From a virus, in IMG/VR virus record IMGVR_UViG_3300044825_002278, positions 39,910-103,909 of that record: a DNA stretch of 64,000 bases. One strand, 5' to 3'. The position numbers and the translations under genes were made by a program. Below are positions 44,153 through 54,511 of this stretch, one piece after another. How positions within the stretch are numbered: the first letter of the stretch is position 1; each line of letters opens with the position of its first letter. Below the pieces are notes generated by a model. The model searched no databases. It was not told the DNA's origin and saw only the letters and a list, made by a program, of their open reading frames with translations.

Positions 44153-44868
44153 TATTGATATCCTATCTCAAAAAGTGTTGTGGTTTTAACAATAGGAGTT
44201 TTGATAAATAGTGTGGCTGAATTTGTAGTAAGCGACCGTCCAGAAGCAAACATCGTCATTGATTGGTTTGGGTTTGTTTGCTTGATGAATAGCGGAATAT
44301 CTTTACCTTTATTGAAATCAGTTTCAATATACAGTGTTGTATTTGTATTGTGTGATTGGTCGCCACGAATAGCCAATGATATACCTTTATTGGACGCTGC
44401 ATAGCCACTAATATTGATTACACCAATCAAAGATATAGCGCCTATATCAAGTGGACTTGTGCTACCACCTTGAGGAATTTCTGGAGGCGCTGGTCTAGTT
44501 ATAAACAAAGTTGTAAAGTTTTTTTCTTCTATGTAAGCTGGTCCGCGCATTGTCAATGTAGCATTGGTTCCAATTACAGTATTTGGAATACCTCTAACTC
44601 GCATTGACAAAGGTTTGGCTATTGGTGTTCCGCCATAGTTTGGTTGACCATTCATATAAATTGGCATTTTGCCACTGGCAACGCCATCAGATAAGGGCAA
44701 GCCTATAAAAAGCGGTATTTCTGCTGACTTTGGACCGGTAATAAAAAGATTGGCACTTTTAGTAACTTCATAAACTGGCCCAATAAATAAACTAATATCG
44801 CCCGAAGCGTCAGGACCGCCGCGTATGGTCAAAGTTGTAGTGTTTACAGTTTCTAGTCCAAATACCAT
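44152..44868 (-). CDS. Tail protein with short LFI-type repeats
   Basis: The ATG at 44868, one base after the tape measure stop, gives 238 residues; an upstream GTG overlaps that gene. The sequence holds many similar strands: TLTIRG, LFIGPV, LFITGP, LFIGLP, TLTMRG, TLFITR, SLAIRG, TLYIET, LFIKQT and TLFIKT, at spacings of about 15-25 residues. This suggests a beta-helix or beta-sandwich fibre-like protein. The junction TAA-A-ATG implies coupled translation with the tape measure. Confidence 0.55.
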   Translation of the reverse strand: MVFGLETVNTTTLTIRGGPDASGDISLFIGPVYEVTKSANLFITGPKSAEIPLFIGLPLSDGVASGKMPIYMNGQPNYGGTPIAKPLSMRVRGIPNTVIGTNATLTMRGPAYIEEKNFTTLFITRPAPPEIPQGGSTSPLDIGAISLIGVINISGYAASNKGISLAIRGDQSHNTNTTLYIETDFNKGKDIPLFIKQTNPNQSMTMFASGRSLTTNSATLFIKTPIVKTTTLFEIGYQ

Positions 44869-44869
44869 T

Positions 44870-47800
44870 TTAGCTACCACCAGCCTTAAAATTTATATTG
44901 TCTAATCTTGCATCTAGTTCTCGTGTTATTATTTCTTTCAGTTTTGGAGTTATAGCTTCGGCTATTTGATTTTTTAACACATCGCCATTTTGAATATTGA
45001 AAGCCAAAGTCATGTCTCCACTAAATTGATGAACAACATTCATTCCAGCAGAAAGAGCAGAAACTAAACTTCCAACAATTCCGCCAAAACTACTAAATGC
45101 CGTTATAATGTTATCAAGTCCACTTTTGAAATCGCCACTAAATGAATCAAAAATACTTTGAATACCGTTAAAATTAAATGAAAACCCGCCGCCGGATTTG
45201 GGAATTCCACCATCTCCTAAATAATTCACTCCGCCAACCAAACCGCCGCGACGAAATCCCGGAACTTGTCCCTTGTTCAGAGACTTCATATAACCAACAC
45301 CGAATTTGTTTACAGCTTCGGGACTCATAACAAATTCGCCCGGAGTCAACATGGCCGGTATTGTGTCGGCTGGATTTCCACCTTCGTTAAAATATTTTGC
45401 GCGACCACCGCTTTGCATGTAAACCAAACCACCGCCAGAAAAATAAAACCCACTTGCCCGAAGTCTTTCAACAGCATCTCTTTCTTTTGTGGAAAGTCCC
45501 ATTCCAGCATCTCTTGCGTTTATTTGATCTTTTGTAGAAACATCGGCTCCAAACCCAACGGCGGTATTTGTTTTAGTTTTCCCCGGAGGGATTTTAACTG
45601 TTGCCACATAACTTTGTACAGAAGCAATAACATCTTCCCAAGTATCAATTGGACCTTTAGTTCCTAAAGCAGCTTCAGTTAAAAGTCCCCAGCCGGAATA
45701 TTGTATTTTTTTATATGCTTTTAAAGTTGTTATGTCGGCAAGTGACTTTTTAACCCAGTTCTCTATTGTTTCAACTGTAGCCTCTGGATTTAACATAGAT
45801 CCAGAAGCATTAATTTCGGAAAAAATTGCTCCAGCTCCAGAATTCATCCCATTCATGAAATCTGCAACAGCTTTTGTTTCTGCGGCAAGAAATCTATTCG
45901 ACTGAAACTTCCCAGATCTAATCAAAAAAATCAAATCTTTTATGTCTTTATCACTAGAATTCAGATCTTTAGCAAATTTAGTGAGTTGTCCGCTTTGTGC
46001 TAAAGCGGCGATTCCTCGCTGCATCATTGATGTATATGAAGCGCCACTTATTAGATTAATTCCGCTCAATGGTCCAGCGCCAGTAGTAGTAGCGGTAGCA
46101 GCACCGATTGGAGTTACTGGACCGCCAGCAGCGCGATAAATTGGACCGCCCATTGCTTTGTTTACAGTGGATGTGTTTCCATTGTTTATTGCAGCAAGGT
46201 TAGAAACGCCAATTTTGTCCACGGCTGATTTACGAATAACAAATTCGCCGGGAGTTAACATCGCTGGAACAGTATCTGTGCCGCGAGGTTTGAATATAGT
46301 TCCTCCGGCAGCTTTGTAAATCGCACCTTGATTTCCTATCACTCCATTTTCAGTTCTTAATATAGGACCACGATATGATGATGAAACTTTGGATTGCTTA
46401 CTTGAAGCGGCTTTTTTTGCATCTTCGTCATTAAGACGATCCCAAGGAAGTTTTCTCAATTCGCCCATTGCAGTTACTAATCTAACTGCATCTTGATCAG
46501 CAGAAATTACAGCGCCCTCAAATGGAGAACTTAATATCCCCTGAGTATCGGTCCATTTTTCAAAAGGATAATTTAATTTTTCAACAACTCTTACGCGTGA
46601 ATTTGACAAAAGATCAGTCCAAGGAACATCAAATTCTCTAGACTGTGCCGGTTGATTTGGAACATCTAATCTTTTTACTTTTGTAATTTTCACTCCAGAT
46701 GTTGATGCAGAAAGAATATCAGCTTTTATCTTTCTTCCATCCGAACTATAAAGTACATCGCGAGTATCTTCTGCCTCTTTGGCCAACTCCTGCATTCTAT
46801 TTTCTTTTTCAATTGCCTTTTTTTGTTTTCTGCTTTCTTCAGCCTGTTCAGCCTGTTGCGCCATACGTTCATTACGAGATTTTTCGGCTGCGATTTGATT
46901 ATGAACCTGTCTAGCAGCTTGATCGCGGCGCTCTTTTTCTCTAGCTTTTTCTCTGCTTGTTTTCATTTCTGGATCATTATCATATCGCTCGCCAAGGTCT
47001 GCGTCAGGAGCTATAGATAAAAGGTAATTTCTTATAAGATCTTCTGTAACATATAATCCACTACTAGAAAATTTGTAAGCTCCAGCGTCTTTAAATTTTT
47101 GATTTTGTCTTATATTATTATCTAATTTTATTTCATCATTTAAAACACCATACTTTGCAAGCTGATCTTTGTTTTTTTTAACAGCAAGATTTGCTAATCT
47201 ACGTTTTTCTTTTTCGGAATTGAATCGAGATAAAACTTTTGGTTTAAAATCATTTGAAATATTTTTACTAGCTAAAAGTACGCCAGCAAATACCTCTTCA
47301 AAATCTGGATTAGATTTCTGTATTCCAAACATTTTAGTTGTTAATGGTTGTAAAATATCAACAAACCCAGAATCAATTAATTTCTTATACCTTCCAGCCT
47401 CTCCAATCATTCTTTTTCCGCTAGTTTGAGGTGGATTAGGAAGTCTATCAATCATACTAAAGAAATCATTAGGATCTGATAATTCCGAATAACTCATCAA
47501 AGAGTTTCTTAGCTGCTCTTTTAATGCGCCATCTCCAAATATTTTTGAAAGAATTTTACTTCTTGTGACATCTGGAAAACTTTCAGTATTATCAATAATA
47601 CCGGAACCTGTAAACATATTTCCATAATAGTCTGCTATAGTTTGCAAATAAGATTGATTTTGAAGCTCTGGACTTTCAATAGCATTGTTCAAATATTGCA
47701 TTTTGATAAATAAATCCCTTAATCCCGGAAATTGTCTTTCTGCATCACTCCACTCGCTATAAGGCTTTAAATCTGGATATTTTTGAATTAATTCATCTTC

Positions 47801-50800
47801 TTTTTTATTACTTCCGTTAGCACGATATATAACACTTCCGCCTTTGCTTCTATTAATTGCTTTCAATAACGGCATATTTTTAGCAGCCGAACGTGCATTG
47901 ACAACATATTCGCCCGGAGTGAGCATTGCCGGTACAGTGTCGGTTCCTTTGGACTGAATAGAACCGCCATCGGCACGATAAACAACACCACCCTTTGAAA
48001 AACCAAGAGAACCAGCCTGCGTATTGAGATTACTAGCCGGAACTTTGGCGGCAATCGCCTGAAGTTTTGTTTGTGTCCTGAGTTCTTGTAAAATTAATTC
48101 TTCGGTTGTGGTTTGTGTAGCAAGTTCTTTAGCAATGTCTGGCGGAAAACCTAGACGAACGGCATCTCGGAAAACAAGCTCATTGGCAATTTGACCGCCA
48201 GTTAATCCAGTCCCAGCAATCATAACATCTTTTAATTTATCGAGCAAACCAAAAGTTTGCGAGCGTTGTTCTTCGCTCAAATTCTGCGTTGTCCCAGTTT
48301 GTATGGCAGACAAAACTCCCATTGCGCCAGATGTGATTGCAGATCTTGCATCATCTCCGCCAGCAACAAACTCTTTTAAAACAGAGAATGCTTGCTCGCG
48401 AACTTGACGTTCTTTATCTAAAGCTTCTGTAAGCCGATCTATTTCAGCGCCTGAACTCGCAATTTCTTCAAGAGCAGCCGAAGCATCTTTTGTAACATTG
48501 GCAAGTTGCGCTTGTTCAGCTTGAAGTTTAGACAATTGGCCATCTAGGTCTTTTACAGTATTTCCCAATTGTTTCAAACGCGCTATTTCGTTTATAATTT
48601 CAATTGTACGAGCTTGTGCCGCTTTCTTTTCGCGAGCAAGTTGTGCTGGATCTGTAGCATTTAAAAATCTCCCGCCGCGACTAGCTTGCCCAGCGTTGAG
48701 TGTTCTTTGACGAGATTCGAGTTCGTTTCTGGCTCTTACAGCGGCAACACTTTGTCCAGTGGCACGCGCCAAAGCTTCAGAACCAGATGAAACGGCGCTA
48801 TTGTATTTGCTAATTGCCGACAATTGTTCTTCGCGCAACATTTGTTCGGCTTGAATTTGTTGTTGCCGAAGATTGATTTCTTCCTGCTGAACCGATTGAA
48901 TTTCATTGATGATACTTGCTGAATCTTTGGCACGTTCTGCCAAAGGCGCAAGAATTTTATCCAAAACTTCTGGAGTAATTGGTGTTTTTTGATCGCGCAA
49001 AGTAACGGCAATTTGCTGGAAAATAGCTTTTCCTAATTCTCCACCGCCCAAAGCTTCTGGAGTTAAACCTATATCTTTTAAAATCTTTTCAGCGTCAATA
49101 GACTCTTCTAATTCAAATGTTTTACCAATTAGCGACTTGTTTGCTTGTTCAAAAAGTTTGGCTACATTGGTTAGTTCATCGGCTGCTTTTTGAGCTTCTG
49201 GACTTCCAGAAACTTGGGCAACACCTTGAACTTGACGAGAAAATTTTGCGGCATCGGTGATTTTGCTTGGTTCTTCGATATTTCTAATTGGTTTAATTGC
49301 AGTCGATAAATCAACAATACCGCCAGAAAGAGTATCAGTAAAATCTTTTAATGCTTCGGAGCGCGCCTTGATTGTATCCTTTTCATCGGCCAAAGAATCT
49401 AAAAATACAGCAGTTCTTCGCGCTGCTTCGGCCATAGCAATTTGAGCAGCTACTGCCCGTTGATTTGCTTCCGCCTCGGCCATTTTTGCCTTTATAGTTG
49501 CGTCTCTTCCTGCATAAGCAGCGTTAATTTTTATCTGACTTTCTTTATTGACTGCATCTACAGCATTTTTATCCTGCGAGTTAACTTGACTTAATTTGAA
49601 ATCCCGTTCTCTTTCAAGTGATTGAACATAAGCTTCTATTGCTTGATTGTAAGCAGCAACGGTTTTTTGAGCAGCGTTGGTGGTTCCACTAAGATCTAAA
49701 TTAGCGGCAGCATCATTTAAATTCTTACCAGTTTCTTGAATTTGTCTTGCCGTTTCGTCTGCCGAAGCTTTGAGAGTTGCAACGCTTGCTTTAACGCTTG
49801 CTTGTATATCGGCTATATCGCCTTCGCCCAAATCTGGGTTGTTCTTTTTTGCCGCTGCTGCTATTTCTTCTGGACTCATAGCAGATGCCGCTTCTGTAGT
49901 TACTCCCAATCTTCCAGCGCTAGTTTTTAATTGGTTTGAAGCTAATGTTCCGGCTCTTAAAGCATCGTTTCCAGCAGAAGAAGTAGCAATAGCCTCCATT
50001 CTTCGTTCAAGTTTATCTTGATTGCTAAGTCCCGGAGTAGACTCTATTGCGTTTAAAGTACTGCTTAATTTGTATGAAGATGCGCTTAATTGAAGATACG
50101 ATTCGTATACTTTTCCAATTGCTTCAACTTCGCGTCTTCTTGCTTCTGCCGCCTCCATAACCGCCGACTCTGAATCCAACAAAGCCGTTCCAAGTCCAGC
50201 AGCAGCTCCAATGGCTCCACCGATAGCTGCGCCAAAAGGACCGCCAAGTAAAAATCCAACTCCAGCGCCAGCGGCAGTAAAAGAAGCAACAGTTTTCAAT
50301 GAACTTGCAGACATTTGCTCGGCGCTTCTTTGTCGCATTTCAAGTTCTTGTTCAAGTCCAGCTTGTAGTTCTCCGGGTTTAAAATTAGATACCCCAGTTT
50401 CTGCTGCACTTTTGAGTCTAGCGTCTCTATCTTTGCTGATTGCTTCTGCGCTTTCTTTGTTTTGAGAAGACAAAAATTTTAGCGCAGACACGGCAGCAAC
50501 GGCTGCAATAACCACAAGCCCAAGCGCATTTGCAGCGGCAGCGCCTTTTTGGGCTGCGGTATTTTGTGTAATAGAAGTGGTGTTTGCTTGAACCGCGAGA
50601 CTATTTGCGCCAAAAGATGTTAAAGTTTGTGCAAGCGTTCCAACAATACCAACCAAACCTACGGTAAAGCCAGCGGTTTCTGCTATTGCTTTGTTTGTTG
50701 TGTCGCCAAATAATCCAAGTTGACTTGTTACTGCTGCTACCGAAGCCCCAAGAAATGCAAAATTTTGCATACTACCAGCAATTTCACCGCCTCTTTGAGC

Positions 50801-53800
50801 AAAACCAGCCCGAGAATCTTTGTCGCCAAGACCAACCCCAGTATACTTTGGCGCACCTAAGAATTCTTTTCTTTGCTCTTGTCTTTTTTTAGCCAAAGAT
50901 TGATTCAAAGCCTGCTGTTCAGTGGTTGTATTTCTTATAACCTGATTTAAAGCATCTTGAGAAGTCCATCCCGCTTTAACAAACATTCTATATCTAGCAA
51001 AAGAATCTTTAAGTTGTTGACCTTCCAAGCCCATAGCTTTGAACATTCCAGATGCATATACAGCATCTTTTTGAACTTGATTAAAATTTCCGGTTTGAAC
51101 TGTAACGCTACCAGCGGCTCTTGCTTCAGATGTTCCTGCTGTTTTTCTGGCATCAGATGCTTGTTGTTGTTCTAATCTTCTAGCAAGTTGTTCATTTGCA
51201 TCTTCGGTTCGACCAATCGCTTTATTGGCTGACTGCATCGATTTAGAAACAAGTTCTGTGTCATCGCTTACTTTATCAACATTTCTGGTAAATCCCTTCA
51301 AAGCCGCTTTAACAGCTTCAACATCTGTTAAACCACTCAATTGTCCGGTCAACTGCTCAAAAGCCGATGTGTTCTTAATTGCCGCTTGTTTAAGCATTGC
51401 AAATTCTTTGATGGATAATTGAGAAACTGCTCCAGTTCCTCCTCTAAGCTGATCAAGCTGTTGAGCTACGCCACCTTGGGCAAACTTTTGTACACCAACT
51501 ACACCACCACGGGCATAACCAGTAACACCGTGTTTGTTCATACGGTTGAGATTTGTATATCCAATACTTTGTGCAGCCGACTTGCTAACAACAAATTCTC
51601 CGGGAGTAAGCATTGCTGGAACAGTATCTGAACCAGATATACCTCCGCCAGAAGCGCGTTTAACAACTCTTTGCGCCCTTGAGCCTTTTGTGTTAAAGGC
51701 ATCCAGTGCCGGTTGTTTGCTACCGCCTTGAGTAAATATCATATTGGCAAGCGGAATACCAAATAACTGATTTAAATATTCCCCAACGCCATCGACACGG
51801 CGAGACTTGGTTATAATTTTTAAATTATTTGGATTGATTTGACCATTTTGAATAGCCGATTGCAACGTCTTTCCAAATTGTGTTAATGGAGAAGATTTAA
51901 TATCTTGTAGTCTGCCTGCACCAACAAAATACTTTTTCAATACTTCTTCTTTTGCTTTTTCTGTTTTAGCTTGAGCGTAGGCTTTATCACCAATTGTTCT
52001 AATTAATGTGCGGTCTACATCAAGAGCGCCGCCACCAGCTTTGATAATATCTTCGATATTTTTTGGATTTGGAAGAATCGCACCCTTGGCATTTTCTAAT
52101 ATATCATCAACCAATGGGTAATTACTTGGTTTTACACCAGTACCAGAACTGCCTTTATTAAATTTTTGTATTAAGCCGCCAAAATGTTTTTTATTTACAG
52201 TAGATTTGTCATTAACTGTTGGTCTATTTTGAAAATAAGATTCATATAAATCTGATGCTAATTGACTTTGTGTCTTTTTCTCAAATTCATTGGGAGCAAT
52301 GTTCGACCCGCCTGAAACTTTAGCGTCAACATAATTTATAGCTTGCAAAGCCCGAAACAGTTTTCCAGTTTTAACACCATTAGTAAAATCAAATGGCCTA
52401 TTCGATTCTTTAGCTTCAGCCGAGAGTGGCTGACCATTAAAAGCATCAACAACATCTTCAAATAAATTACCCTTTTGCGCTTGTGGTAATTGATATTGCG
52501 GCGAAAATTGAACCTCGTTTCCTTGTAGTCTTACTTCAGCCACTGCGCCAAATTTTTGTACTACAGAATTTATTAATTTTTTAGATTCTTCATTTACAAT
52601 ATTGTCAAATGCAAGTTTTTCTTGACTCCCAATACCTTCCGCTAATGTGGAATATGTTTTTTGTGTAAACCCAAGCTGTTTTTGAGCCACATCCTTTATA
52701 TCTTGAATAGACATTTTGCCACGAGATATTAATGTATCTCTAGCTCCGGCTTTTATATTTGTAGGAATTCCATAGATATCAACAATAGATTTTGAAGCTA
52801 ATGCACCAAAACCAGTTTTTTTATTTATTACGTCATTAAGAGATATTGTAACTTGCCCAGATTTTGGCTGTAGTGACTCATTTATTATATCTGGAACCGC
52901 AATTCCAACTGACGATTCCTTTGCTATACCACCAGCAGCATACCCATTAGCATTCATTTGCGCCAGTGTTCCAGCGCCCAATTTATTCACACTGCTTTTG
53001 CGAATCACAAACTCGCCCGGAGTTAGCATTGCCGGAACAGTGTCACGATTGCCACTTCCGGGAACCAAGCCACCACTCGCAAACTTGCTTGCACGAATAC
53101 CGCTTGGCGCACCAGCAAACCCTCGCAATATACCAATACCACTCGCCAATCCCTGACCAGCTTTTAACGCAAACAAAGTAGTAAGCAGCGGAAGCACCGG
53201 CTCTAAAGCTTTGCCAATATTGATGAATGCATCGGCAAGTTTTAACGCTCCGGTTATAATACTTCTAAACGAATCGCTACCAACTAAATTTGCAATAAAT
53301 TCATTGAATTTTTCTTTGGTTTTATTTATTTGAACTGCTAAAGCTTGTTGCGATGTTTGAGCATCAGCAGCAACCGAACCGCTTGCGCTTTGAGCAATAT
53401 TTAAAGCTTGCTGCGCAATAGTAAATTGATTGATAAGAGGAATAACTTTACCAATTTGACGATAACCGCCAAGTTCTTCGACTATTGCAGCAAATCTAAA
53501 ATCACGAGGGTCTAAAGACGACAACCCTTCGGACAATCTTTTAACAGCCTCAAAAGCTCCAACAAATTGTCCTTGTGAATTTCTAAGTTCGATACCTAAT
53601 TCTTTCAAAGCGTCCACGGTATCGCCGCGTTGTATACGTGTAAAAATAGTTCGCAAGCCAGTACCAATCGTTTCGGCACTTTCGCGTGTAGTGGCACGAA
53701 CACTTGTAAACAAAGAAATAAGCTCGTTTACGCTTCCGCCAGCATTTGAAAACACGCCGCCAACTTTGCGAATAACATCCACAAGGTCGGCAGATTCAAC

Positions 53801-54484
53801 TGCAAAAGCCTTAGAAACAGCATTGATAGAATCAAGGCTTTGTTCTAAAAATTTAACGTCTCCACCAGCTCTTGCAGCTTCGCCACGAAACTGATTGATA
53901 AGCGCAATCGCACCTTCGGTAGTAGACTGAAGATCGTCAAACGAAGCCGAAAGAGTTGTTTTAGCAAGAATATCAAGCGACTTTCTTGTTTTATCGGCAC
54001 TCAAACCGGCTTGCAACAATATGCGAGCAGTGCCAGCAAGTTCGGCAGAAGAAACACCCAACGAAGTTGATAGCTTACGGATTTCGTTTGACATAGCGCC
54101 AACTTCGCGCATTGTTTGACCAGTTGTTTGAGATATTTTTACCATCTCGTATTCAAAGTCAATCGCAGCACTAGTTGATTTCTTAAAAGCATTTACAAGC
54201 GAAAGCAAACTTCCAGTAGCAACTGTAATAACACTAAATCTACGAGCCGATTCGGCCAAACTACGATTAAAATCGCCCATAGAACCAGCGGCAGTTTTAG
54301 CATTTGCATTAAACGTAGCCATTTGCTGGTTAGCCTGAGCCAAAGATTTGGTGTTGGCTTGTACATTTAATTGTACATTGCCCAAAGGAGCAAGTTGTTT
54401 TTTAAGCTGAGAAACAACCTGATTTATATTGGATGAATTTGCTTGTAATTGTAACTGTGCAGTTAAGTTAAATCGCTGTGCCAT
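44870..54484 (-). CDS. Tape measure protein with embedded enzyme-like domains
   Basis: This 3,204-residue protein sets tail length. Residues 1-480 are the phage tail tape measure core, with helices such as FDDLQSTTEGAIALINQF. Hydrophobic helices lie near 1315-1336 and 1399-1438. Five copies of a DTVPAMLTPGEFV motif start at about residues 481, 953, 2182, 2737 and 3040, flanked by glycine-rich linkers such as IYRAAGG. Between them are a PD-(D/E)XK-like region (540-760: GNLFE 672-676, D699, D720-A-K722), a HAD-like region (815-920: DVDRT 822-826) and two Sla1-homology-1-like units (2570-2690). Helical coiled coil is predicted at about 1100-2100 and 2505-2573. At roughly 1.5 angstrom per residue the tail would be near 480 nm if all residues spanned it; the inserted domains would shorten that. 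Confidence 0.9.
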   Translation of the reverse strand: MAQRFNLTAQLQLQANSSNINQVVSQLKKQLAPLGNVQLNVQANTKSLAQANQQMATFNANAKTAAGSMGDFNRSLAESARRFSVITVATGSLLSLVNAFKKSTSAAIDFEYEMVKISQTTGQTMREVGAMSNEIRKLSTSLGVSSAELAGTARILLQAGLSADKTRKSLDILAKTTLSASFDDLQSTTEGAIALINQFRGEAARAGGDVKFLEQSLDSINAVSKAFAVESADLVDVIRKVGGVFSNAGGSVNELISLFTSVRATTRESAETIGTGLRTIFTRIQRGDTVDALKELGIELRNSQGQFVGAFEAVKRLSEGLSSLDPRDFRFAAIVEELGGYRQIGKVIPLINQFTIAQQALNIAQSASGSVAADAQTSQQALAVQINKTKEKFNEFIANLVGSDSFRSIITGALKLADAFINIGKALEPVLPLLTTLFALKAGQGLASGIGILRGFAGAPSGIRASKFASGGLVPGSGNRDTVPAMLTPGEFVIRKSSVNKLGAGTLAQMNANGYAAGGIAKESSVGIAVPDIINESLQPKSGQVTISLNDVINKKTGFGALASKSIVDIYGIPTNIKAGARDTLISRGKMSIQDIKDVAQKQLGFTQKTYSTLAEGIGSQEKLAFDNIVNEESKKLINSVVQKFGAVAEVRLQGNEVQFSPQYQLPQAQKGNLFEDVVDAFNGQPLSAEAKESNRPFDFTNGVKTGKLFRALQAINYVDAKVSGGSNIAPNEFEKKTQSQLASDLYESYFQNRPTVNDKSTVNKKHFGGLIQKFNKGSSGTGVKPSNYPLVDDILENAKGAILPNPKNIEDIIKAGGGALDVDRTLIRTIGDKAYAQAKTEKAKEEVLKKYFVGAGRLQDIKSSPLTQFGKTLQSAIQNGQINPNNLKIITKSRRVDGVGEYLNQLFGIPLANMIFTQGGSKQPALDAFNTKGSRAQRVVKRASGGGISGSDTVPAMLTPGEFVVSKSAAQSIGYTNLNRMNKHGVTGYARGGVVGVQKFAQGGVAQQLDQLRGGTGAVSQLSIKEFAMLKQAAIKNTSAFEQLTGQLSGLTDVEAVKAALKGFTRNVDKVSDDTELVSKSMQSANKAIGRTEDANEQLARRLEQQQASDARKTAGTSEARAAGSVTVQTGNFNQVQKDAVYASGMFKAMGLEGQQLKDSFARYRMFVKAGWTSQDALNQVIRNTTTEQQALNQSLAKKRQEQRKEFLGAPKYTGVGLGDKDSRAGFAQRGGEIAGSMQNFAFLGASVAAVTSQLGLFGDTTNKAIAETAGFTVGLVGIVGTLAQTLTSFGANSLAVQANTTSITQNTAAQKGAAAANALGLVVIAAVAAVSALKFLSSQNKESAEAISKDRDARLKSAAETGVSNFKPGELQAGLEQELEMRQRSAEQMSASSLKTVASFTAAGAGVGFLLGGPFGAAIGGAIGAAAGLGTALLDSESAVMEAAEARRREVEAIGKVYESYLQLSASSYKLSSTLNAIESTPGLSNQDKLERRMEAIATSSAGNDALRAGTLASNQLKTSAGRLGVTTEAASAMSPEEIAAAAKKNNPDLGEGDIADIQASVKASVATLKASADETARQIQETGKNLNDAAANLDLSGTTNAAQKTVAAYNQAIEAYVQSLERERDFKLSQVNSQDKNAVDAVNKESQIKINAAYAGRDATIKAKMAEAEANQRAVAAQIAMAEAARRTAVFLDSLADEKDTIKARSEALKDFTDTLSGGIVDLSTAIKPIRNIEEPSKITDAAKFSRQVQGVAQVSGSPEAQKAADELTNVAKLFEQANKSLIGKTFELEESIDAEKILKDIGLTPEALGGGELGKAIFQQIAVTLRDQKTPITPEVLDKILAPLAERAKDSASIINEIQSVQQEEINLRQQQIQAEQMLREEQLSAISKYNSAVSSGSEALARATGQSVAAVRARNELESRQRTLNAGQASRGGRFLNATDPAQLAREKKAAQARTIEIINEIARLKQLGNTVKDLDGQLSKLQAEQAQLANVTKDASAALEEIASSGAEIDRLTEALDKERQVREQAFSVLKEFVAGGDDARSAITSGAMGVLSAIQTGTTQNLSEEQRSQTFGLLDKLKDVMIAGTGLTGGQIANELVFRDAVRLGFPPDIAKELATQTTTEELILQELRTQTKLQAIAAKVPASNLNTQAGSLGFSKGGVVYRADGGSIQSKGTDTVPAMLTPGEYVVNARSAAKNMPLLKAINRSKGGSVIYRANGSNKKEDELIQKYPDLKPYSEWSDAERQFPGLRDLFIKMQYLNNAIESPELQNQSYLQTIADYYGNMFTGSGIIDNTESFPDVTRSKILSKIFGDGALKEQLRNSLMSYSELSDPNDFFSMIDRLPNPPQTSGKRMIGEAGRYKKLIDSGFVDILQPLTTKMFGIQKSNPDFEEVFAGVLLASKNISNDFKPKVLSRFNSEKEKRRLANLAVKKNKDQLAKYGVLNDEIKLDNNIRQNQKFKDAGAYKFSSSGLYVTEDLIRNYLLSIAPDADLGERYDNDPEMKTSREKAREKERRDQAARQVHNQIAAEKSRNERMAQQAEQAEESRKQKKAIEKENRMQELAKEAEDTRDVLYSSDGRKIKADILSASTSGVKITKVKRLDVPNQPAQSREFDVPWTDLLSNSRVRVVEKLNYPFEKWTDTQGILSSPFEGAVISADQDAVRLVTAMGELRKLPWDRLNDEDAKKAASSKQSKVSSSYRGPILRTENGVIGNQGAIYKAAGGTIFKPRGTDTVPAMLTPGEFVIRKSAVDKIGVSNLAAINNGNTSTVNKAMGGPIYRAAGGPVTPIGAATATTTGAGPLSGINLISGASYTSMMQRGIAALAQSGQLTKFAKDLNSSDKDIKDLIFLIRSGKFQSNRFLAAETKAVADFMNGMNSGAGAIFSEINASGSMLNPEATVETIENWVKKSLADITTLKAYKKIQYSGWGLLTEAALGTKGPIDTWEDVIASVQSYVATVKIPPGKTKTNTAVGFGADVSTKDQINARDAGMGLSTKERDAVERLRASGFYFSGGGLVYMQSGGRAKYFNEGGNPADTIPAMLTPGEFVMSPEAVNKFGVGYMKSLNKGQVPGFRRGGLVGGVNYLGDGGIPKSGGGFSFNFNGIQSIFDSFSGDFKSGLDNIITAFSSFGGIVGSLVSALSAGMNVVHQFSGDMTLAFNIQNGDVLKNQIAEAITPKLKEIITRELDARLDNINFKAGGS

Positions 54485-54511
54485 CGTTTTACCTTCTTAG
54501 TATTAAAATAT

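Noticed and set aside
46699-54000. Plus-strand reading frames of 60-90 residues within the tape measure gene
   Set aside because: They are antisense shadows of a strongly coding minus-strand frame, with no ribosome-binding sites or protein-like composition.
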